DNA from: Onchidella celtica | Taxonomy: Eukaryota > Mollusca > Gastropoda > Systellommatophora > Onchidiidae | NCBI GenBank assembly: GCA_963931925.1 | Contig: OZ007569.1 | Location: 12,670,663-12,734,662, forward strand | DNA: 64,000 nt | Direction: 5' to 3' | Shown: one piece after another, positions 53,162-64,000 of the stretch | Layout of the letters: every line of letters begins with the position of its first letter | Numbering within the stretch: position 1 is the stretch's first letter | The notes under the pieces: model-generated | The model's database searches: none | What the model was told of the DNA's origin: nothing | Seen by the model: only the letters and a program-made list of their open reading frames with translations | Translations under genes and position numbers: made by a program

Positions 53162-56100
53162 GAGTTCGCAGCTTTACTTCGTTGCTTGTTGTTATTAGAT
53201 GGTCATCTTGACTAACAAGGACATATCCATAGGGTGTCCAGGACATGAAAACTGTATGATGACAAAATATACGTCAGTCTGTACATGGAGGTTGGGGGCT
53301 TTTGGGTGGGGGGGGGGAGAGACGTTGTAAGTGCTGTTGTATGTATTTGTAAGGAGATCTGCAAGCAGACATTTACACAAAGGTAGCATGCCATATTAGA
53401 ATTCCCTATGGCGGTCCTTGTGATGTTCTTTGAAGCTTTACAGAACAACGCGACATCACGCCTGCAGACATTTTCTGCTCGATAAATGCACCGATTCCCT
53501 CAGCGGGAATCTCTCACGAGAAGTTGATGATGGGGATGGAGACGTGTGTACTACATCTACCCTGTCCTTACCATAATCCCCAAAGAGGCAGAAAAAAAAG
53601 GAACTTGATGTATATACACAGTGTAATTCCCGTCAGTGAAAACATGTTCTGTACTGGACAGCTGTGTCACCGTGTTACTACTGGTGGTCACGTCTTCCTA
53701 GAAGGAACGTCACTAAACCCTAGCTCTGCGTGCAGATCTTGACTGTTGTTTCAGCTTGAAGCCTTGTTGAAGTTTCTCTGCCCAGGACCAGACTACGGCT
53801 ACACCTGGACTATCTTAACAGCAGCTGACAAGCTTATTTAATGATGGGATCGTAAAGATCGCGATCCTTAATCAAATCATGTCGTAGTACTAACGTTTTT
53901 ATTGTCAATCCAGTTTGAAGTCTCATTTTGTGATTTTTTACCCTCCAAGTTTGCTTTCTCTCCCTGCGGGGACGGCAGTGGGTGTAAATGCGGGGCTATT
54001 GATCTTGACTGATAACCAGGAATTTGTACAATGTTAGTGCACACATTTCAGCCGGCAGTTAAGTCTTAAACAATTCACTGACAAGGTACTTAGAGTAATC
54101 AAGTTTTCATTATGACTATCGTAAATACTTCATGGGGAAGAGGGGGAGAGGAAGGGGTTGACTATACAACTGTTCGATTCTTACGATCTATAGTCAAAGT
54201 GATTTATTTGTTTCATTTTGTTTCAGAGCCCGAAGTTGGATGTACGGAGATACGAGAGTGCCGGAGGCTCCAGTGATCAGGACTGGTAGAGACCACTGTC
54301 ATTATGGTAACAGAGAGTAAGGACGGGGCGAGGAATGGCTTAATCCATCATTATGTAATGGTCCACTGGAAATATACCCGAATTAATATGTGAACCGTAA
54401 GGTTATGATATCTTACGCTGAGTGTCTAGCATTGGTCAGAGTCCACATTTCTCTGAGCAGAGTGTAATATGTAAAGCGGACAAACATCCTAAGTCTTTAC
54501 TCACTTTCTCTGACTGACCACCTCATCAAAATGGTATGATCAGCTACAGGAAACGGTGACATTCTTCTGATTGAGATCCCCAAAGCTGCTTTTCAACAAG
54601 ACTATGGTTTTAAGCAGTGATTGGTGGAAAACAATTGTGATATTTTCTAACATAAGAGCGTCGATCTGAAGTGGGGAAAATGTGAGTCGCTGGGAAACCC
54701 ACGGTGATTTCAAAAGCCATTTTTGACAATTTTGATCAAGAGCTTGGACTATGGCTATTGACTAAGTAGACAATTTTGTCGCCTTCACATTGTACTTGTA
54801 TGGAAATTTGGAGTCGTTTCTGAGGGAGTCTGAGGGGGCAATGGTGATCACCAGGCCCCAGAGCACAGAAGGGGGGTGATGGGTATTGTCCAGCCCCTAC
54901 ATAGTGTCTGCGCAAGGTCCACTTCTAAAAGACGTAAGTACAACTATTTGTATTTGGTTCCCTGTCACTTGTTCTCGCATCGTTTTTTTTTCCCACCCCT
55001 TTACTCTTTACTTTCAAAACAATTGTGATTCAGTCCAGAGTTCATCTATATGAAATCGGATTGTTTCACTCGTCTCCTTGTAACTTTTTGTCTGTCGTGT
55101 GTCCGTCAGTTGTGTGAAAATGATTTAAGTCTCTGCTTGACATCCAGTAAATGCTAGACTCTGAATTCTCAGAACTTGCCAGTGCAGAGTTAAAAACGAA
55201 ATGACATACCAGGAATATTTGGGTAACGTCTCACATAACTTGAGTTAACTGTTTTATTTTGTCTCAGATAATTATTACAATGTGACTTGGTATCCTTGGT
55301 GAGCACACGAAAGGATTGAAGAGTTGTAATATAATGTTTCTGTTAAGGACGACATGCTTTAAATTGATTGTTCCATTAGACAGAATTGGCGTGGATTTCG
55401 TGAAGCATTTATGACATATGTACACATTTGGCTGTGTGGATTGCAGAGGTGACTAGGTTGCATTGCTCCACTTAAAATCCTCTCGTTCCATTATTGAAAT
55501 AATCTCTTTCAAGTGGTTCCAGCATGGAATGGGTAGAGCGCTGCAAGATTGATCTATCAGGTCCTGTCGTGTTAGCCCGGTGTGTTTCAGTTTCCAAGTG
55601 CTGAGATTAAGCAAAGGCTGACACAAATTCCACACTGTGGAGATTACAGGTTGACCACTTCAGCAAATCGCACCCCCCCCCCCCCCCCAAAAATCATTGC
55701 ACTTTACAATGTTATAACTAGACACCTTAACGTACATGCAAACTCCCACTGGTACAAGTGGTAATTGACATTCGTTTTTCTGTCTTTCCCTTGGGGCCTT
55801 CAATCCATCGGAGGTAAAGATATTTCAGTTCTCCACGCCAATACATCTGTCAGCTGGTTCGGTGCTACATGTTCTACATATTTTAAATAAGTCTGCGACT
55901 TTCGGACCGTTGTGAAAACCGCTTCAGTAAACCTGCCCCGGTCCCCGTGTCTCTGTGGTATGAAAATGATCACTCTTTCGTTGTATAGTATCCGTTTTTC
56001 CATAGTCCTGTGGACATCTACAAACTCTACCAGAGACAGTTGAAGTATTACAGTAACTCTGAAAGCCACTGGATTTTGACATTAATAATGTATCAAATTA

Positions 56101-56786
56101 TATTCAACACTCGGGAATATAAAATCGTACATGAGGAAAACAGAAAGGGAGGGGGAGGGGAGGGGACAGCACCGTTTTTAAACAGAATGCAGAACAGTGG
56201 GGGGGGGGGGTGTGGCTTTATCGCCTTTGTTTACCATCATCATTTGCGTCACCGGCAAAAAATGACAAAAGAAACGTATCTGTGGGTTTCTTTTCCTTTG
56301 TTTTTAGTATTCTACCAAATTTTCCATGCATTGTTTGGGTTCGTGCAATTTGCGTGGCAAGCTGAACTAGTTACCTGCACGCTTTCACAACAAGTCAGAG
56401 AGACAGAATTCCTTAGTTACATATGCAAAAGAATGCTTTATTCACAATTTTGCAAATTAGGGGTTTTAGTATATTTCATTTTTTTCTCTCTTTCATCCCT
56501 GCTCAGTCTTTAACGTTCCACGTCTTCTACACACCCCTCTCTTCCTTTCGATCCTCTTTGCCTTTTTCTTCTTCCGGCATGTTTTACATTATAATTTGGA
56601 AGTGTATATCCGTACAACATGTTGTATGGATATGGACAGCGCATATCTGTACATGTTTACCAAAAGTGCGACTGGTGAAGGTTTGCTGAAACAAAACTTG
56701 GTATGGTGTTCACGAATTTAATATGACAACACATGGAATAGTCAGGTGTACATGAGGGCATGTGGGTCTAGTCAGTTTGTATCAAT
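53162..56786. other. unassigned non-coding sequence
   Basis: It holds a G10 tract (53308-53317), a C16 tract (55673-55688) and a G12 tract (56199-56210). Candidate exon 54227-54316 is listed separately. No domain was recognised. Confidence 0.5.
54227..54316 (+). other. candidate 90-bp internal exon
   Basis: A strong acceptor (TTTCATTTTGTTTCAG) precedes the interval and the donor AGAGA|GTAAGG follows. The length is a multiple of three. One frame is open throughout, entered after one base and left with two bases, so it is phase-symmetric. It reads SWMYGDTRVPEAPVIRTGRD in its central part. A second frame reads to a TAG at 54287. No family is recognised. The splice sites are good but the exon is short, so chance is not excluded. 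Confidence 0.22.
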
Positions 56787-57400
56787 GGGCGGTAGGGTCT
56801 AGAGGCAAGGTGCTCGCCTCTCATGCCAAGGGTCCCGGGTTCAAAACCCGGGCAGTGCAGGCATGTTGGAAATTGGGATTTTTCTCATATTTTCAAGTCC
56901 CTGATCTTGTTGGGGGCTAGGATCGAGTACCTAGTCTTCTCGGATAAGGACGAAAAATTCGGAGGGCCCGTGTGCAGGTTGCGCACGTTAAAGATACTTT
57001 GGCAGTTGGAAATCGTAAAGAGCAGGCCAAACAGGCCGCTGCCCAGGCAAAATTGAAATTAATAGATTAAAAATGTATCCATATCATCCCCCCACCATCA
57101 ATAATAAAATTTATTATTCATTATTAGATACATATTATTATTAATAAATATTCAAATATTATTTGACTTGTGATATATGTGATGTGAGTTGTGAACTGCG
57201 CCTAACGGGGTGCGTTACAATTTGCTCTGAGATAGAAAGAGTGAGCGAGACAGGGAGAGAGAAAGAAGCAGTGTAGTGTGTTGAGCGCTTCGCATGCGCT
57301 CCATTCTGCTCTGTGGTTGACATGTTGCTTCTGTAAAGCGCATAGAGCATTTTAAATGGATATGCGCTATATAAATGCCATCCATTATTATTATTAGTAG
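56787..57400 (+). mobile_element. tRNA-derived SINE (composite or interrupted)
   Basis: The 5' end is tRNA-like: an A-box-like region (GGTCTAGAGGCAAGGTGC), a CTCGCCTCTCATGCC anticodon-arm remnant and a B box in CCCGGGTTCAAAACCCGGG. A body follows with GTGCAGGTTGCGCACGTTAA and AAGATACTTTGGCAG, the kind of segment seen in molluscan SINEs. The 3' end has AAGCGCATAGAGCA and GCGCTATATAAAT (57364-57376), then an ATT-repeat tail. At about 610 bp it is longer than a usual 300-400 bp SINE. An AT-rich stretch at about 57060-57175 may be an insertion or the junction of two SINE pieces. No clear target-site duplication was found. The exact family was not determined. Confidence 0.8.
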
Positions 57401-60400
57401 TAAGATTGATTAATCACGCGAAAAGGGGTTGGGGTAGCCATTGGTGATCGAGGTACACTCAAGTATATTATTAGCGCAGATCACGCAATCTCCGAGCAGA
57501 AGTCGGATTGTTTTGCTACTAAGCCGATTCATATTTTTAAAAACTATGCAAATTAACAAGGTCAGTAATACAGTATTCCGGTGTGTGTTCTACGTCATCG
57601 AATTGTGTGTGTTGTACGGATATGCACTGTCCATATCCTTCCTTATATTTTATTGCATTTGACTTTTTCTCGCATTTGTTCATGCTTTTGTTTTTCCCCT
57701 TCCCAGCCCCGAGCTCGCCGGTGAACATTTCCTTTTACTGTTCACTTTTCAGTGACTTTCGAAGAAGACTTTTCATTCTCCAGCTTCCGGTTTCTATCTT
57801 GCATGTACCTACAAACATTCTGTCTGTTCTTTCTTTCTTCCTCCTCCCCCTCCTCTCCTTTTCTCACCCCCAGTGTTGGCGTTTCTGTCTTCTCTTCCCC
57901 TGTTTGTCTTCCTCTTACAACCCCACTCTCTACATTCTCACCGCTCCCCTACCATGATTTACGAGAAAGTTGTGCTGTTGTGTGCGTGTGTGTGTGTGTA
58001 TGTGTGTGCCAGAAGCGGCTGTAATCCGTGCGGAGATAAGAGCCGTTCGGGCAAAACATTGAACACGAGTTGAAGTGAACAGGCAGTTAATGGAACAAGA
58101 AGAAAGTGAAACGAGATATCCCATGTCAATATTTAGATTTGAACCTCCGCGATAGAACGGATCATTGTATTAAAAGCTAATTTGTCAGTCTTTGGCCAAG
58201 CCTATTTGAGTTACTTGCTATATTCGTTCACTGGATTCGTACTCATAGGAAAATTTCCTGGCATTAATTTTTCATTCGGACGAAGTTAAAGTCGCCTACA
58301 TCATACTTTTATGTGGAGTTTTCTGCAGAGAAGGGGGCGAGAACATTATAATTGTTCTTCCCCTGATGGCTGTTGGCTGGAGCATCAGTCTGTCGCTGTT
58401 TCCGTTTCATCGCTCGCCACACCTGAGATTGACAGCGTGCAAAATGAGATCACAAGACTCCCCCCCCCCCCCCACCATCACCACACACACAAAAAATCCT
58501 TTTTTAAACCGCTGTTGAGCACCTTTCTATCAGCTTACTGACTGTTGCAGCATTCCAGCTCCCCCAGCTTTATAAGATGATGGAGAAGATCATACAATAA
58601 ACTTCATAATGTGAATGGGAATATTTGAAAAATCAGTTGTAATCATGGAAAAATCGGAAGCATAAGTCCATGACTTACCAGCGGACTGTAAGGTTATTAC
58701 TGAATCATTTTGCACATTGCAAAGTCACGGCCACCTTCTTCCCGAAATGTCGTTGACAAATTTGCTTAAGAGCAGATATCCCACCCAACATGCTTCACTA
58801 AATATTCAGATCAGATTTTAATCATGTTGTACAGACTCGGAATAAGGCGCTGATTGACAATTTTTTTTAGTGCTTATCAAGAAACACAAAAATACCAGGC
58901 TGTGTTTTGGATTGAAAAGCATGAAAGCCGGGCTGTGTTTAAACTTTAGCATTAGGTTGCTCAGGTGGAATTTTTTCGACCACGACACTGTAAGCAAAAA
59001 ACGCATAAAATCTGTTCAGTTTGGTTAACCGTCAAACTTTGTGTGCACACGTGACGGACCTGTCTGGTGGTAAATTATGCCCCTGAAATTATTGCAGTTG
59101 TTGATCTCCTCCCAGAAAGGAAAGAATAAAAAAGACAAATCGGAGAGGCGGGCGGCGCGGCCATCATCCAGTCTCATGTCAATCAATATCCAGCTGCTTC
59201 ACTGTCTGTCGCAGATAAAAAAACATTGACGGAATATAGGGGGAAAAACAACTTGAACGGCAGTTCCTGTTTACTTTCCTAGCGGCTTTTGACTTTGCGT
59301 AGCCAGAAGATTCATGTATACAGCATAGATAATATGGATATAAATTTATTGAATTTTAAATGTCGGCTGTTTTAAGCTGTCATTGCTAACTAGAACTTTT
59401 ATATTATAAGAGTGTGTGCGTGTGCGGGGAGGGTGAGAAAGGGGTACCATCAGCTGTGGGGAGGAATATTTGACTTGGAGGACAAAACTTACCTCAACAA
59501 ACGGAGAAATTCTGACCATCATATTATTTCTAAACAGCCACAGTAACACGAGACTTTCATCAGTAGGCAATTCTTCACCCCCAAGTCCCTTTGAAGATGT
59601 ATGCGTGCCAAAGACTCAAATTTTTAGATCTGTGCAGGTCTTAGTTTCTTGGTCGCATTCAGTCACCAGCGAACATGTACACCTCGTCTCTTTACGCCAT
59701 TTCAAGCTCGAAAGATGAAGTGTGAGGTCTGGTGTTATTGGTCATGAAACAACTCTTCTTTTTCGTTTCACGTGTGAGAGTGGCACGTGAAGCACTATGG
59801 AGACACCCTAATAACATTATTTTAGTTAAACTTATTTTGACATGCTAAGTGAGTTTTTGCCGTTAGAATTTACGGCCACTTCAGTGTGTGCATCAGCGAC
59901 AGTAAAGTGTCTGCTACGCACTGGGAGACCCAAAATAAATTTTAAAACTACTGGATAAATTTAATATGCTCGCAAAACGTATCTCGAAAATGCAAAATAT
60001 GGGACCGTTTCATGCGTCATTAATTTGCATCAACATGGATGGGTTTTTGCAAAACCTCAAAAAGGTATACTTACTTCTCTTTGTATATTTCTGCACGAAG
60101 GTAAAGCATTGGAGATTCCTTTCTTCCATTCGTTGTATTCTGTGAATCATTTGTCCGGAAATCCGTCTGTCTCTCCGTTGTATCCTCAAGGTAAATCGTT
60201 TCTACAAGTATGGTGTCCTGTGGTGTTGTCAGGTCCAAAGAAAACCATAATTTATTATTATGGTGAGAAGAAGCAGTGTAGAAGTTTTGTTGTAAAGAAA
60301 TGATAAGGAAGTTTGTTCGTTTGTTTGTTTGTTTTTTCGCGAAAATAATGTTAATAATAGAATGAGAATTCAAAATAAGTGATAATGCAAGCTCACGACT

Positions 60401-63400
60401 AACCATCTTGCTCGGCCATCTTGACGCCCCGACAACGTTTTAGATGCCCTGGGGCTAGTGAAAACAAAAGCCGTGCAACTGAAAAGGTAGACAGACGGTC
60501 ACGCAAGTAGAATTGTCGTCTGTCTCCGCCTTCGTCAACAACTGTCTTGGTCAGTTCAATACGCTGTTTTCTGTCTTCTGACGGTGGACATCTCCCTTAA
60601 TAGTTTCGATTGCTGCCAAAAGTAAACAGTTTTCTTAACGGCAATTGATGGCGCTCAACAGCATTTACCTGGCTTGCGTCACAGATCATTGGATTGGTGA
60701 TTTATGCCAAATTTACTCCGTTCATCATGATCGATGTGATAGACTGTGATGTTATCCGTCGTTTTTGGTATACGGGTTATGAAATAAATGTGACAGACAA
60801 TTTGAGTCGAGCTGAAGGGCTCACTGTGAAAACCAAACTTTCCTTGTGTCAACTTTGTGGTCGGAAAGTTGAGATGATTACTGGCTAATGGGTGTGTCCG
60901 GCGCCTGACTGTCCGGCCAGAGGTTATCAGCAGGGTCCATGTCACGTGATGTGATTAGTGGGGATGTCTCCCGGTACTTTTGAGGGGTTACCATTGGTCA
61001 GGAAATAATTCGATCAGCGTAAGATTCGCTTCTGAGAAGGGAAATTTAAAAAATTGTTAGATAACGTGTGATACGTGCGTTCTCTGGAGGGGACCGGAAC
61101 ACTTAACCATGCGCAATTTGACACACACACACACACACACACGCATACAAGCGGCATTGCCAACCTGAGACTAGGCTTTCTATATTGTTCCTTGTGTGAG
61201 TGTGTAACATTTTTTAACAGGAGACCAACACTTGACTGATACAGTACCCTGTGGTCAAAGTTGTCATTCTGCATTGATATGGATTGTCGAATGTTCAGAT
61301 CTTCCGTATGTGACAGTGCTTACTTCTTGGTCTAAGGTGTAGCCACCCATACGAAAGGATGAAGATGAACGTTTTCAGCAGTGATTGAATTGTGTGCTCC
61401 ATGTCTCCGACAAGCTGAAGATTTGAAAGTGATCGTCAGGCCTGATATATCATCATGCCTCAACTTTCAGCATTAATCTGAACCTTCTGGTATGCATTTT
61501 CAACGAAGTAGAATATTAAAAATTTCCCGCGATGTATTTGAGCCAAGTAAAAAAAAATTGTTCCTGAAATAGCATTCACTTTCTGTTCGGTGCAAACATT
61601 ATTTCCAGCGATAAATGGCTACGTTGAAGACAAACGGAGTTCTTAACTTTGTTAGTGAATTCAAACTATGTTATAGGGTTATATTTAGATATAACCACGC
61701 GTTTGCAAATTGAGACAGCTTTTGTTAATGTTAATAATCTATTCTGATGGAACTACGTAAGATATGCGTGTTTAACATTGTGATCTGTACGTGGAAACTC
61801 CGTATTTTCAAGTGAAGTTTGCTGAGCCAAGAATGATCTACGCACATACATGAGATACACGGACACTCTTCGCAATGGAGATAAAAAGTTTAGTCGCCGT
61901 GGAGCCAGGCTGAAACTTCGAGGTAAGAAGAAGAACTGACCAAAAACTATTCGCAGATTAATCTTGCTCCTGTCATTCCAAATCATATCTTCACCGGTTC
62001 CATCTCCTCTAGATTTGGGATGGCAGCAGAAGGGTGAAAAGGGAAGCAAAAAGGAAGAGAAACTCAGTGAACTTCATTTTGTGTGTGTGTGTGTGTGTGC
62101 ATATTAAATTCAAAGCAACTTTCTTCCCACAATCTGGTATCTGTTATTGCATTGGTTATTATATTTCTTTTCCCTATACATGGATCTACATGTATTTAGA
62201 TGTGTTGAATACGAGACTGTGGATTGCTTCTCTTATTCCTTCTGTCACTGTCGGGTTTTTCATTCTCCACCATCTCACTCCCTTCTCTCGCCTACTTCAG
62301 TTATTTCTCTATTCACATCGTAGAGCGTATTTTTCTTGTCATTTTATCTGCAACAGATCGGCCCTCTTTGTGTGTTTGTTCAGTATCTATACCTATCTGT
62401 CAGTCTTTGTCATTTCTGTCTACCTCGCTCTCTTTGTTTGCCATCCGGACACCAGATCTGTAGGCCGCCTATTTAATCCTTGAAGTGCTGTCCTTAAGTT
62501 CAGTAACACCTGTGGGCCTTTGCTTCTAAATCTTATCATACTCAGACCACGCAAACCTTGGGGTGTTAATGGATAAGAGTCCTTATAGATTTGTAAAGTT
62601 GGTCATAGCACTTGTCTCAAAGTGGATCCTGATTTAATAGAGGTACCTTGTAAAATATTTTTTTTAAAAACACCGTAGATGTAATCTTGATCCTACCAGC
62701 TGTTTCTTGGTGACTCACATTTTGTGTTCTGAACGTCTGTTAGTATCCCAGCACTAGCGCGCTGTCCTCTGCACTGATTGATCATGGTCTGCGGATACAA
62801 ATCATTCGATAAATTGTCAGTTCTGTTTCTCTAAAATTGTGTTAAGTATTGTAGGGTTATGTGTGGCTATATCTTTACTTCATGCCCTGTCCATATTTTT
62901 TGACAGATATCACCATTCTCGGGATGGACGAATGTTTGCATTCCATGGCGCACATGGAACAAACAAACAAAAAATCATTACATGCACGGTAGTTACGTCC
63001 GTGTAAAGCACAAAATTAGTTCTGTATTCATTGTGGCGGAGCTTCATTTGTAACGAATTCATGGCACGTAGATTAATGATTTGCTGTTGTATGTACTATT
63101 ATGTGGTCTGGGTGCACACGAATGTGAGAATGCATTACAACTACAGAATGTTTGCAGGTGTGTGCGCCATAGATCTCCAAACTAAAATAACTCTCGAGCG
63201 TCTCCACCGGGAAATAAGCTAATTTATCTTCATGGCCATCAGCTTCTCTGTTGACGATATCTGGCACATGAAGTATTTGAGCTATTTAGGTTTTATCATT
63301 TTAATGATATTTACAAGAAGAATCCTTAACACATGGATATTTCAGGCCACAGTTAACGTCGATTGAAGAACTAGTTTTGTTCCATTGATGTAAAATGAAG

Positions 63401-64000
63401 TTGAATAATATCATTAAACGTAAATCTTCTTCCAAGCAGACGAACGTTCTTTAAGAAATTAAGCACACAAGAGGTGGAGAGCACTAGTTATTACAATAAA
63501 CGAAACTGAATATCTGAGATAATTGTGCTTTTCACGCCCAGCAGTACAAGACGTTATTTACATATAGTTGTGAAAATGAAGGAACATTTTCGGTAATGGC
63601 ACGGAGCAACTCCAATCTGTGGAAAAGGTTTCATGGGTTAAAAGAGGTAGTAGTTTGGAAGTAATGTTTGGCATTGGCGTAAGGGATTGGTCAACGTTTG
63701 TCAAGGCTGGAGAAAGTACTCACGCTGGAATCCAGCATGTCCACATTTGAAAAGATAAATTAGAACGGTACCATCATTAGTGTCTCTCGGGAGGGGATGG
63801 TGGCATAAAATCTGTTGGCCTTAGGGGTGGAGTCTAGTACGTTTGTATCTCTCCATGGTCGTTCACCCATCTCTTTACTTGCTTGGAAATATGTCTCATG
63901 CATTGACTATTTCCTGAAAAGGGAGTCAGTTAACATGTCTTCAGTTATCCTGTCTCCATGTCCGTCAGAGTGCCTGAGTCAGCCAGTGCTTTCTTTACAC
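57401..64000. other. unassigned non-coding sequence
   Basis: It contains a GT patch (57979-58011), a C14 tract (58460-58473), CA/TG runs (61121-61143, 62080-62099) and CpG-containing patches near 59130-59160 and 60900-61020. A splice-flanked frame at 61850-61922 starts with ATG (MRYTDTLRNGDKKF) and reaches a GAG|GTAAGA donor, but it lacks a convincing acceptor. No domain was recognised. Confidence 0.5.
61121..61143. repeat. (AC)n microsatellite
   Basis: Uninterrupted AC dinucleotide run. Confidence 0.9.

Noticed and set aside
54855..54933. Open 26-codon segment ending at a GTAAGT donor
   Set aside because: The acceptor has no pyrimidine tract and the segment is short.
56787..56860. Possible tRNA gene at the SINE head
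   Set aside because: The anticodon arm is degraded and the sequence continues into a SINE body and tail, so it is a tRNA-derived retroposon rather than a tRNA gene.

Overview
This is eukaryotic, AT-leaning genomic DNA with no bacterial-type gene organisation. It probably comes from a lophotrochozoan, most likely a marine mollusc. That placing rests on three things: a tRNA-derived SINE ending in a GCGCTATATAAAT-type tail, very many poly-G/poly-C tracts and tetranucleotide microsatellites, and a canonical eukaryotic tRNA-Ala. No database search was possible, so the taxonomic call is an inference.

I see no intact protein-coding gene. The longest open frames (about 100 to 225 codons) are what chance gives in six frames of 64 kb. 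The single longest is only the translation of a TCTA/TCTG microsatellite. No conserved domain could be recognised in any frame. The window therefore looks like intergenic and/or very long intronic sequence. A handful of short intervals have strong splice signals around open frames and are listed as low-confidence candidate exons.

Layout. About 0-6 kb: unassigned sequence with an 18-bp duplication. 6.1-7.25 kb: a solo LTR in minus orientation. 7.3-16 kb: unassigned, with candidate exons near 10.2 and 11.9 kb. 16.1-17.3 kb: a second solo LTR, plus orientation. 17.3-25.4 kb: unassigned, microsatellite-rich, with a minus-strand candidate exon at 18.6 kb. 25.4-26.6 kb: an unusual element whose two ends carry 42-bp tandem units in inverted orientation. 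28.0-28.1 kb: tRNA-Ala(AGC), minus strand. 28.7-29.4 kb: a CpG-rich, CCAAT-box promoter-like segment followed by two candidate 5' exons. 33.2 kb: a long GATA microsatellite. 37.9-39.2 kb: a third solo LTR. 46.6 kb: an 86-bp tandem duplication. 49.1-49.4 kb: a compound TCTA/TCTG/CATC microsatellite. 51.8-54.3 kb: candidate exons. 56.8-57.4 kb: a SINE. The remainder is unassigned.

The best-supported observations are the tRNA, three solo LTRs each with TGTCA...TGACA termini and a perfect 5-bp target-site duplication (ATTTT, GTGTG, GTTAT), the SINE, and the inverted 42-bp-unit element. The LTRs share terminal inverted pentamers and a similar U3 start, but their ends differ, so they look like relatives within one retrotransposon lineage rather than recent copies. 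No internal retrotransposon region (gag, RT, integrase) is visible, consistent with LTR-LTR recombination.
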